46,039 bases of DNA from an uncultured Kangiellaceae bacterium (GTDB lineage: Bacteria > Pseudomonadota > Gammaproteobacteria > Enterobacterales > Kangiellaceae), in assembly GCA_905479925.1 (NCBI GenBank), contig CAJQOL010000124.1, forward strand, positions 1 to 46,039. Reading direction: 5' to 3'. Shown here piece after piece: positions 8,493 to 15,786 of this stretch (positions within the stretch are counted from its first letter, which is position 1; the number at the start of each line of letters is the position of its first letter). The notes beneath the pieces are model-generated. The model made no database searches. It had not been told where the DNA came from and was given only the letters and a program-made list of their open reading frames with translations. Both the position numbers and the translations under genes were made by a program.

Positions 8493-8642
8493 CTAAATTA
8501 ATCGCTCTTGAATAGTTCCTGGAGTCCAATATCTCTTTTTTCTCGATATGTTCGGTTTTTTGGGTGGACGTTTAGGCGGATTTATAGAAGGGCCTTTTGA
8601 AAGAGCTTTCGAATGAGCTTTAGCTCGGGTTTTAGTTGGATA
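8493..8642 (-). pseudogene. Open frame without start codon, Lys/Pro-rich (possible remnant)
   Basis: A minus-strand frame of 49 sense codons ends in TAG at 8493 and begins right after an in-frame TAA (8643-8645). There is no ATG, GTG or TTG at its head. The translation is strikingly basic and proline-rich (PTKTRAKAHSKALSKG, then PPKRPPKKPNISRKKRYW). It could be the tail of a decayed small secreted basic protein like its neighbours, or chance. Confidence is low. Confidence 0.3.
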
Positions 8643-8684
8643 TTAATAGGGTTTTAATTTGGACCCTAAGGCTAGCTTAGTCAG

Positions 8685-8725
8685 AGACTACCATAGTCTG
8701 GGTTTAGCTTAGTCTAGACTAGTCT
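8685..8725. repeat. Cluster of AGACT/AGTCT inverted repeats
   Basis: AGACTA-CCA-TAGTCT (8685-8699) and two overlapping perfect palindromes, AGTCTAGACT (8711-8720) and AGACTAGTCT (8716-8725), lie within 50 bp after the protease stop codon. There is no T-run. They may fold in the mRNA 3' end or mark a protein site. Confidence 0.6.
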
Positions 8726-8733
8726 TATTTCCG

Positions 8734-10506
8734 CTATTTGCACTGTGGAAACTGTAATAATCCCCAGCCATATTTTGGATCCTTTCCGGGTTTCCCTAAA
8801 TCCTTGCTAGCTTTAAAAAGCACTTCTGCTTGCTTAACAGAACCACCCAATTGAGCAAGCGCAACGGCCACCAAAGGCGCAGCTAGTGATGAGCCAGACA
8901 AATAATGCGCTTTTGATTGTGTATAGGGAACCCATAGGTCAACACCAGGGGCAGCAAGCTCGATATACTCACCCTGGGTCGCATCTTCAGCAAGGTTAAG
9001 TTCGTTATCTACCGCGCTTACGGCAATAACATTACTTTGTGCTGCAGGGTAGCTTTCTTTGCTATCGCTACCGCCATTTCCAGCAGCTGCAACCACGCCG
9101 ATATCAAGGGAAAGTACCCTCATTAAAGCGATCTCCAAAAGAGCATTTCTTGGTCCGCCAAGACTGAGGTTAATCACATTCACTTTTTGTTCTACCAACC
9201 AGTTAAGCCCAAGAATCAAACTTTCTGTGGTGGAAAAACTCTTTTTATCATCATCGGGATCCTTTTGCATAACCACACCAACTGATAACTCAGCCTGACT
9301 TGCAATTCCTGTTAAACCAGGGAAATTATTGCTACCGACAATTAGCGAAGCGATTGCAGTTGCGTGATTGCTGGATGCGGCTTTTTTACCGCGACTAAAC
9401 ATGTTTTTTTGTTTTATTGATTGTGTTGCTAGTGATTCAACAGTTATGTCGACGGGTCCATCAAGTAATCCTATTTTAAGGTTTTTACTGCATTGATTAT
9501 TGATAGAATAATTAATGTTGGCAAATAATCGTTCCCTACTTGGATTCACTGAATGTTTCTTTGGTTGGTTTTTTTCACTGGACCTATTCGGAAAATAATA
9601 GTGGTTAGCATCAATCCAAATATCAGGATTGTCGGTTCTTAATTGTTCAAGCATATCAGTTACATTATAACCAGGGGCTAAACGAAAAGTGGTAAGAACC
9701 ATACCTAATGATTTCATGGTTTTTCGTCTTATCGCGCGTGCTTGGTAACCACTCATTATTTGCGCGAGTTGCTTCGCTTGATCGATATCCGCGGATACAG
9801 CAACTAATTCATTGCTCACGTAACTTGAGGTGTCATTGTTTTTTTTAAGACGCAGCTCTTCGGGCAAACTTGGTAATCCGGAGCCAATCAGACTACCGTC
9901 CGCTTGACGGTTTGCTATTCGGCGCTGTAGGTCTTCATTATCAGCGTTTGTTTGTTGCTCCCTAGCTGGCTTTGTTGGTTGCTTATCGGATTCTTTAATC
10001 GGTTTTCTTGCCATTTCCTGTTCGTCGGATTGAAGCGTCCTTTGGGGGGCGCTATTTTGTCTTGTTTGGATGCGGTGAGGATTACAAACCGTTATCGACA
10101 ACGCATTTTTCTTCCAGCCCTTGTCTGACATTAAACCAATTTTAAATTCTGGTTGATTGGCTACTAATTCCGGGACTGTAATGCTGATCGATTGTTTATT
10201 TTTAAACAATGCTATGAGGCGGGTTTGACTTCCTTGGCTTTCAACAATTAAATCGAGTGTCTTGGCTGTTGGTTTATAGCGTTCAGTATTGCCTAAAGAA
10301 ATAATAACTTGACCGCCCGGATTGACACAGGGCATCGGTGAATAAGCCGTAAGTATGGGAAGTATAGACTGTTCGTTTTGCCCTATAGGTTTTGTTTGTT
10401 CGAAGGCCTCAATTGATTTGCTGGGCGCAAGTAACGACAATAAAAGAATGCAAACACCAACACAATATAGCCTAGACCGGCATTGGGACAGGTAATAGCT
10501 ATTCAT
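8734..10506 (-). CDS. Subtilisin-like S8 serine protease, exported
   Basis: An exported protease of 590 residues. A signal peptide (to about residue 34) is followed by an immunoglobulin-like domain (about 48-142, with SPMPCVNPGGQVIISLG), a charged Lys/Glu/Gln linker (about 145-205), a propeptide-like domain (about 230-307) and the S8 catalytic domain (about 343-590). The triad is Asp349 in GLLDG, His381 in SNHATAIASLIVG and Ser540 in SGSSLAAP, with oxyanion Asn477 in AAGNGG. All are present, so it should be active. The ATG overlaps the anti-sigma gene by 8 bp. The context suggests a role in sigma signalling or in processing the small secreted proteins nearby. Confidence 0.93.
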   Translation of the reverse strand: MNSYYLSQCRSRLYCVGVCILLLSLLAPSKSIEAFEQTKPIGQNEQSILPILTAYSPMPCVNPGGQVIISLGNTERYKPTAKTLDLIVESQGSQTRLIALFKNKQSISITVPELVANQPEFKIGLMSDKGWKKNALSITVCNPHRIQTRQNSAPQRTLQSDEQEMARKPIKESDKQPTKPAREQQTNADNEDLQRRIANRQADGSLIGSGLPSLPEELRLKKNNDTSSYVSNELVAVSADIDQAKQLAQIMSGYQARAIRRKTMKSLGMVLTTFRLAPGYNVTDMLEQLRTDNPDIWIDANHYYFPNRSSEKNQPKKHSVNPSRERLFANINYSINNQCSKNLKIGLLDGPVDITVESLATQSIKQKNMFSRGKKAASSNHATAIASLIVGSNNFPGLTGIASQAELSVGVVMQKDPDDDKKSFSTTESLILGLNWLVEQKVNVINLSLGGPRNALLEIALMRVLSLDIGVVAAAGNGGSDSKESYPAAQSNVIAVSAVDNELNLAEDATQGEYIELAAPGVDLWVPYTQSKAHYLSGSSLAAPLVAVALAQLGGSVKQAEVLFKASKDLGKPGKDPKYGWGLLQFPQCK

Positions 10507-11191
10507 TTTTTTGTACGTGAGCTATTAGGTTAGGCTGTGCTGCTAATTTCTGCAGTAACTCGTCGGCCATTGTTTTTGAATCGTTAGGTCCAACTAACTT
10601 ATAAAGACCAACCGAAGAGGGGCCGGAGACAATGGTTAATTGGTAGCGTCTTAATAATTTTTGAATATCTATTGCAGAAGCACTTTCGGTAAATTGAATG
10701 GTTAATTGCGCAGCGTTGGTTCGATTTGACTTAGCATCACTGGACAAAGGTCGATAGGGATCATCTTGCTCCCAAGTAACCAACAAGGTAGAACTCTGAA
10801 TGACAAGCAGTACCGAAGCCGCCATAGCTGCGTACTTCCATCGCTTGCTGCGCCGAGAGTCTAATGATATTGCACTATTTTCGGTATCTACCGAATGAGT
10901 AGACTGTTGATAAGTTTGCTCTTGGTTATCTGTTTTGGCTATTTGTCGCTTCATTTTTTGCCATGCAAACTCAACCGGAGCGTCCGGCATTGGTTGCTGA
11001 ATTATTTGCTCTTGCAAATTGCTCAGAAATACCTTTTCCCGTTGCAGGTGCTCGCTTCTTGTTAGCGCTAACTCAACCTCTTTTTCCTCATCGGCTGACA
11101 ATGTACCATTGACTAACCAAGGCAACATTTTCTCAAAATGTGCTTTTTCTTCTTTTGACAAAGGAGGGAGGTTTTTATCAGACGAGGACAT
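10499..11191 (-). CDS. Anti-sigma factor, membrane-anchored, propeptide-like ectodomain
   Basis: A 230-residue inner-membrane protein. Residues 1-90 resemble the cytoplasmic sigma-binding region of anti-sigma factors (LPWLVNGTLSADEEKEVELAL), but without the usual zinc His/Cys residues. One transmembrane helix spans about 118-138. Residues about 162-228 form a periplasmic alpha/beta domain (QLTIQFTE, IQKLLRRYQLTIVSGPSSVGLYKLV) whose layout resembles subtilisin propeptides. The start lies inside the sigma gene (14-bp overlap) behind an AGGAAG site, so the two are translationally coupled. It presumably holds the sigma factor at the membrane until an envelope signal arrives. Confidence 0.82.
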   Translation of the reverse strand: MSSSDKNLPPLSKEEKAHFEKMLPWLVNGTLSADEEKEVELALTRSEHLQREKVFLSNLQEQIIQQPMPDAPVEFAWQKMKRQIAKTDNQEQTYQQSTHSVDTENSAISLDSRRSKRWKYAAMAASVLLVIQSSTLLVTWEQDDPYRPLSSDAKSNRTNAAQLTIQFTESASAIDIQKLLRRYQLTIVSGPSSVGLYKLVGPNDSKTMADELLQKLAAQPNLIAHVQKNE

Positions 11192-11744
11192 GTTCTTCCT
11201 CCGAGGTTAAAAAAGTCTGCAGGCAGCGTTTAAGTGCTTCTTTTGCATGATGCATTCTTGATTTAACGGTGCCAACGGGACACTCAATAATTTCAGCTAT
11301 CTCTTGGTAGGCCATTTCAGAATAAAAGGTTAGCTGGACAATTTCACGTTGGTTTTCACCAAGCTTATCGATACAGGACTTTACGCCTTTTGCGTGTTGC
11401 GCTGCTTCAACCACAGTTTCGTTAGCTGAACTATTATCCTCAAAAGCTTCATCTAGCTCGCTGTGAGAATGACGTTTTTCAGAGCGATAAAAATCAATCA
11501 TCTTGAACCGAGCAATACCAATTAACCAAGTGGAAATTTTAGAGCGGCCTTCGAATCTTTCTGCATGATTCCATACTTCCATCATCACCGTATTCAGAAT
11601 CTCGGTCGCTAGATTTTGGTCATTACTGCGTCCTATCACGTAGTGATAAATTGTATTCGAATGAATTTCAAAAAATTCACGCATTGCCACTTCGTCACCG
11701 AGTGATATTTTCTTAAGTAAATCGATAGAATTTGTAGCGTCCAT
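11178..11744 (-). CDS. ECF-family RNA polymerase sigma factor
   Basis: A sigma-70 family factor of 188 residues with only regions 2 and 4. Region 2 (about 20-90) includes LATEILNTVMMEVWNHAERF and STWLIGIARFKMIDFYRSEKR, for -10 recognition and melting. Region 4 (about 120-175) includes LGENQREIVQLTFYSEMAYQ and the helix-turn-helix CPVGTVKSRMHHAKEALKRC. Its ATG overlaps the stop of the upstream Fn3-like gene (TAATG), and its end overlaps the anti-sigma start. It probably reads the two GAAC-type promoters at 8348-8377 and 15621-15650. Confidence 0.95.
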   Translation of the reverse strand: MDATNSIDLLKKISLGDEVAMREFFEIHSNTIYHYVIGRSNDQNLATEILNTVMMEVWNHAERFEGRSKISTWLIGIARFKMIDFYRSEKRHSHSELDEAFEDNSSANETVVEAAQHAKGVKSCIDKLGENQREIVQLTFYSEMAYQEIAEIIECPVGTVKSRMHHAKEALKRCLQTFLTSEEEHVLV

Positions 11745-12916
11745 TAGTAGTTGATGCTCCGAAATTCACTAGCACCTATTTTTTCGCCATTTTCAGCGAT
11801 TGCAATAACCCGCCAGAAATAACTGGAGCCTACCTGTAAATGACTAGTGGAAACTTGCTTCATTGTTAAGCTTGTCTGTAGCGACGGAACAATCACACCA
11901 GTTATAGGCATATTGTCGTTAGCTTGACTGATTAATTTCTGCCTTAGTGGCTGCCGGTAGAACTCTATTTGGTATGCCTTGGCTCCACTAATTGGTTGCC
12001 ATACGAACTGTGTTTGTAAGGTTAGTTTAATACCATCAGCGGGGGTTGAAACCGTTAAGGTTTGTATCTCAGTTTCGCTTGTTGATTGCTCATTCGAGTT
12101 TATCTGTGACCTCACAAAATAGCGAAGCGTCGGCACATTAAACTGCTCGTCAGATGGCAGGACATTGAGCCTCAGTAAATAAGTTCCTGCTATACTCGTT
12201 GGCAGGGTAGGCGAGTTGAGCGTTACTTGACCACCAGCCATTAAGAACTCTCGACGTATCATTAATGGAGAAAAAACTGGTTGGCCGCTAGTTGTTGGTG
12301 GCGAGGCTATTTCCCAACGATATTCCAATAGCCCACTACCTTGATAACTGACAATGGCATTCGCGGTGAGTTTGCTATTGCTGGCAATAATGGCGGAGGT
12401 TTGACCATTATCAAACTCCATTTTGATTTGTCGCAATGTGACTTGGCTTACCGCATTGTTTGAGGAAATTGAGAAAGTAACAAAATTTCCTAACGAGGTA
12501 CCCCCAGGGTTATCCTGAAATGTTCTAAAGTAAAGTATCTCATTAAAACCTCTATCCATGGCGTTCCTAATGACACTTTGCGGGATAACTAAAGATTCTC
12601 GGAATAGGAAGGTAGTGTTCATATCTCTAGTAAGCGCTCGGGTTTGACTCAGTAAGGTAGAGCTTCTACCCAATAAATTTTCCCGAGACGGCCCAAAGAA
12701 AAGTCCTTCAGTGGAACTGATTTGAGCTTGGCCGATAGCGTTAGGTTCTTCAACCACATTCCAGTTAATCTGACTTCTAGCACTACTTGTGATACTGACT
12801 TTGGTTGGCGAATTAGTCCCTTGCACAGATAGAATTCTAGCGCTCGCATTAAAGCTGAGGCTACTGAGTAAAGTGGATAGTAGCGTGACTAACCAGGTTG
12901 TAGAGAGTCTATTCAT
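11744..12916 (-). CDS. Exported protein with C-terminal Fn3-like domain, unknown function
   Basis: A 390-residue exported protein that I cannot assign to a named family. The signal peptide is LVTLLSTLLSSLSFNASA. The body looks all-beta, and the last 100 residues (TLQTQFVWQPISGAKAYQIE, YFWRVIAIAENGEKIGASEF) resemble a fibronectin type III domain. The start at ATG 12916 has a GGACAGG site and overlaps the barrel gene by 8 bp; an ATG at 12931 lacks such a site. Its place between a predicted outer-membrane barrel and the sigma factor suggests a periplasmic or surface partner of the barrel. Confidence 0.7.
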   Translation of the reverse strand: MNRLSTTWLVTLLSTLLSSLSFNASARILSVQGTNSPTKVSITSSARSQINWNVVEEPNAIGQAQISSTEGLFFGPSRENLLGRSSTLLSQTRALTRDMNTTFLFRESLVIPQSVIRNAMDRGFNEILYFRTFQDNPGGTSLGNFVTFSISSNNAVSQVTLRQIKMEFDNGQTSAIIASNSKLTANAIVSYQGSGLLEYRWEIASPPTTSGQPVFSPLMIRREFLMAGGQVTLNSPTLPTSIAGTYLLRLNVLPSDEQFNVPTLRYFVRSQINSNEQSTSETEIQTLTVSTPADGIKLTLQTQFVWQPISGAKAYQIEFYRQPLRQKLISQANDNMPITGVIVPSLQTSLTMKQVSTSHLQVGSSYFWRVIAIAENGEKIGASEFRSINY

Positions 12917-14924
12917 TGGCCTGTCCTGCATGATATGGGAAGGTAATAGTTACTGATAAATAACTTTGTTGAGTTTCACTGGAGTTTAACGTTATTAAGT
13001 TGTCGTTAAACTCGTTGTAAGAGCTGCTCAAATTGAGACTTATGCCAAATTGATTAACTTTTGCTTCGCGAAGGATCCAATTAATGGCAAACATCGCCGC
13101 TAAGTTATCTCCGTCAGCTAGATTATTTCCGACTTCATTAGCGTTCCAGTTGATACTTAATGAGGTATCTAATTCCCTTGGAATAATGCTCATTGCCGAT
13201 TGTAGAGCATAACTAATTGACTTAGATTTAATTTGATTGGTTGTATCTTCGCTGTTATTAAATGAAATTACCGGGGAGAGGCTTATGCCTGATTCTTCTC
13301 CAAAAATAAAACTGGCAAAGAGATCGACACTCAATGTTTCGCTATTACTTTGTAATAGGCTGTAGTCAGTAAAATCTGTGGTTGTTAAGGCTAACCCCCA
13401 ACTATTGGATTGATAGGAAAATTGGCTGCTAAGTTGCCAATTATTGATATCGTTATTGGTCTCTGCAAATTGAAAGTTTGTCGGTGTGAATGTTTGCAGT
13501 TGTGATTGATAATTGGTTGTTAAAGAAAAATTGGGCGCTCCATACCAAGCATCAAAGTTTTCAACTTGTGGTGACCAGTTAAATGCAAGACTAGTTAGAT
13601 CGGTATTGATTCGGGGAAGAATTTCAATTTTTTCGACATTATCTTTTTGTCTTTCGATAGTTGTCTGCAATCCAAAAGTACTCCATTGAGTTCCAGCAAA
13701 AAACTTATTAATTTGCTTATCACTAGGTAATGATTGATTGGCAATACTTCTAAAGAAGGTCCCTATTTTTTGGCTTGAAGCGCCGACATTCCAAGCAATG
13801 CTAGAGTCTACAACATCGCTATAGGTAACCAAAAAACTGTAAGCGTCATCTTCATCTGATTTTAGCGAATCGCTGATATCAAAGTCATAGTCAGTTTTTG
13901 CATATTCAGCGCGAATTCTCAACCTATTTTCAAGTAGCAAGCTTTCGCTGCTGAATGACCAGGCTTCACTTTCAATACCTGAAAGCTGTGCAGGGTCTAA
14001 GGTTGCAATAAACGGGTCATTAGACATCGAACGACCTTTTAACCAAGTGCCGGTAATATACAATGAGCGTGGCTCTTCGGCGAAAGGGCTCGAATCAAAG
14101 GTTGCGCCTTCCACTCGTTGTTGGCTATTACTAATACCAAGACCGTTACCAAAACCTACAATATTTGGACTTGAAAGAGAAAATCCAGATACTCGTGAGT
14201 TAATGCTTGGTAATTTACTTTCTAAAGATACCCCTCTACGAACAAAACTGTCCATGATCATGCTGGTCACAGCCATAGATTGGTGACCGAGTTTTGCTTC
14301 TACAGTATCGTTACCTACGGTAAATAAGAAATCATTATTGTTAGTCGGGCGGTTGTCAATTCGATTGGCGGTTAAGCTGTCGTAGTAAAGATCAAACTGA
14401 CCTGATGTACGCCATTTTCCACTATTCGTTGTAAAACCAATTTGGCTGACGGCTTGTGTATGAACTCTATCTGGTTCAGGAGCGTCAATGTTACTATCGT
14501 TTATGCGGTAGTTAACGATTGCCTGAGTGTTGGCAATTAACTGGTAGTCTTGAATTAAACTTGATTGCCGAATTTCTATGGACCAATAACCCAGCTCTTC
14601 AATATCTCCCTGCTCGGAATATTCAACCACTCGTAATTCATGCTGGCCAGGACTCAGTGGTTGTAAAGGGGTGAAACCAATCCCTTTACTGGTGGTTTCG
14701 AGCATTGCCGATATATCAATTGAATCTAATTCTACAATGATTGTCTGGTTGAGTTGTTGTATTTGAGAATCAGGAAAAGATATCGCAATAGTTTCTTGGG
14801 GATGCCAAAAATCGGCGTTTTCTCCCGGCTGTAAATCTAACTCCGAAGAGGCCTCCGCCATCGCATTGGCAGACAGGCTAACCATAGTGATTATTAACAC
14901 AATCAGTAAATTGGAATGTTTCAC
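12909..14924 (-). CDS. Predicted outer-membrane beta-barrel protein with N-terminal Ig-like domain
   Basis: A 671-residue exported protein of unknown family. After the signal peptide (LLIVLIITMVSLSANAMA) an immunoglobulin-like domain of about 110 residues ends in YWSIEIRQSS. The rest is Ser/Asn/Thr-rich with many short alternating amphipathic strands (for example WRTSGQFDLYYDSL, LSVTITFPYHAG), as in a large beta-barrel. The final residues QANE do not end in the usual aromatic. It starts at GTG 14924 behind GGGAG. It heads the coupled sigma/anti-sigma/protease operon and could be the sensor, secretion pore or attachment base of the system. Confidence 0.7.
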   Translation of the reverse strand: MKHSNLLIVLIITMVSLSANAMAEASSELDLQPGENADFWHPQETIAISFPDSQIQQLNQTIIVELDSIDISAMLETTSKGIGFTPLQPLSPGQHELRVVEYSEQGDIEELGYWSIEIRQSSLIQDYQLIANTQAIVNYRINDSNIDAPEPDRVHTQAVSQIGFTTNSGKWRTSGQFDLYYDSLTANRIDNRPTNNNDFLFTVGNDTVEAKLGHQSMAVTSMIMDSFVRRGVSLESKLPSINSRVSGFSLSSPNIVGFGNGLGISNSQQRVEGATFDSSPFAEEPRSLYITGTWLKGRSMSNDPFIATLDPAQLSGIESEAWSFSSESLLLENRLRIRAEYAKTDYDFDISDSLKSDEDDAYSFLVTYSDVVDSSIAWNVGASSQKIGTFFRSIANQSLPSDKQINKFFAGTQWSTFGLQTTIERQKDNVEKIEILPRINTDLTSLAFNWSPQVENFDAWYGAPNFSLTTNYQSQLQTFTPTNFQFAETNNDINNWQLSSQFSYQSNSWGLALTTTDFTDYSLLQSNSETLSVDLFASFIFGEESGISLSPVISFNNSEDTTNQIKSKSISYALQSAMSIIPRELDTSLSINWNANEVGNNLADGDNLAAMFAINWILREAKVNQFGISLNLSSSYNEFNDNLITLNSSETQQSYLSVTITFPYHAGQANE

Positions 14925-15012
14925 TGTTAATTCTCCCTATCTTGGTCTTGTTATTAAATTTAAGGATAGAAGTGCTCAGTATTTTCCAGTATACCACTTC
15001 CGTCTTGATTGG

Positions 15013-15040
15013 GAAGTTAACCGAACGACCGGTTAACTTC
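15013..15040. repeat. Perfect 11-bp inverted repeat between the small gene and the sigma operon
   Basis: GAAGTTAACCG (15013-15023) and CGGTTAACTTC (15030-15040) flank a 6-base loop. It lies downstream of the small secreted protein gene and 89 bp before the GTG of the barrel gene, on the path of read-through. No T-run follows on the minus strand, so it is either a poor terminator, an mRNA end-stabiliser or a dyad operator. Confidence 0.7.
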
Positions 15041-15092
15041 GTTTGTTGAATATTGATAATTGGTATCTCTTACATAGATATTTGCTAGGCTG

Positions 15093-15566
15093 TTATGGCT
15101 TTTTGACCGGGCAGTTAGCTTTTGTTTTAGCCTTCACGCCAGGTTTTGCTTTTACGCAGCTTTCAGGTGAAGTTAGCTTCGTTCGGCCGGGGCGCTTTCT
15201 TAAAACTAGATCGTTGCCATCTTGATAATTAACGCCCCTATTAGAACGTGAAGAATTATAGTCTTGAGCTCGAGTGGTATTTGACTGAGAAGCGCCTCCG
15301 GCGTTGTTTTGGGCTCTAGCTTTAAGCACCGTTACGTGGCCACCGCCAATACCATTAGCGCTCGCACATCGTGCTTGTTTTACGGTTATTGTTGTGGCTC
15401 GCTTACCGTTTTTGTTTGCTTTAATACTATTGCAGTCATTATCTAGTCCATGACCTACTTGTACATGCGGCTTGGATCGGTCGAAATTTTCTTTAGCGGC
15501 GTTTGCCGGTGAGATAACTGCAAAACTAACTATAAGAGAAAGACAGATGCTAGTTGTTGTTTTCAT
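15093..15566 (-). CDS. Small secreted basic protein, ECF-controlled, unknown function
   Basis: A 157-residue exported protein that I do not recognise. It begins with a clear signal peptide (SICLSLIVSFAVISPANA). The mature part is basic and rich in Asn, Ser, Gly and Lys, with four cysteines (DCNSI, ARCAS, ESCVK, NCPVKKP). The ATG at 15566 has a strong AAGGAG site. A frame extension to 15671 is rejected, because the ECF-type promoter at 15621-15650 lies inside it. Like the repeat protein on the other flank of the sigma operon, it is small, secreted, Cys-containing and basic at its end. Confidence 0.82.
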   Translation of the reverse strand: MKTTTSICLSLIVSFAVISPANAAKENFDRSKPHVQVGHGLDNDCNSIKANKNGKRATTITVKQARCASANGIGGGHVTVLKARAQNNAGGASQSNTTRAQDYNSSRSNRGVNYQDGNDLVLRKRPGRTKLTSPESCVKAKPGVKAKTKANCPVKKP

Positions 15567-15620
15567 GGTGGTTCTCCTTAAATAGATAAATTGATGATGA
15601 TTAATAATGGTTTCAGTAGG

Positions 15621-15650
15621 TGAGTCGGAGGCTGTGACTAATCGGTTCAA
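15621..15650 (-). promoter_or_regulatory. ECF-type promoter of the small secreted protein gene
   Basis: The minus strand reads AAAATAAATTGAACC, 16 bases, then CGACTCAC: -35 TTGAACC at 15644-15650 and -10 CGACTCA at 15621-15627. It is the same as the promoter at 8348-8377 in both elements, in the upstream A/T block and in spacing; the spacers themselves differ. Transcription could also read through into the sigma operon, giving autoregulation. Confidence 0.8.
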
Positions 15651-15786
15651 TTTATTTTTGTTTATTTTCAAATCTGTGTTTTGAATGCTCGAATAGTCAT
15701 ATAAATGGTTATATTCAATGACCAGTAAACCGATAACTTTGTTTGTGGTATGGTTTACACAATAACGGCTTTATAGGAACAACACA

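Larger units (their letters stand above)
8315..8733. other. Intergenic region with promoter, ORF remnant and palindrome cluster
   Basis: A gap of 419 bp between the protease gene and the repeat-protein gene. It holds the ECF-type promoter (8348-8377), an open minus-strand frame without a start codon (8493-8642), and a cluster of short palindromes just past the protease stop (8685-8725). No full-length gene is visible. Confidence 0.7.

Noticed and set aside
15567-15671. N-terminal extension of the small secreted protein
   Set aside because: It would place 35 residues before a clear signal peptide and covers the ECF-type promoter; the strong AAGGAG site belongs to ATG 15566.
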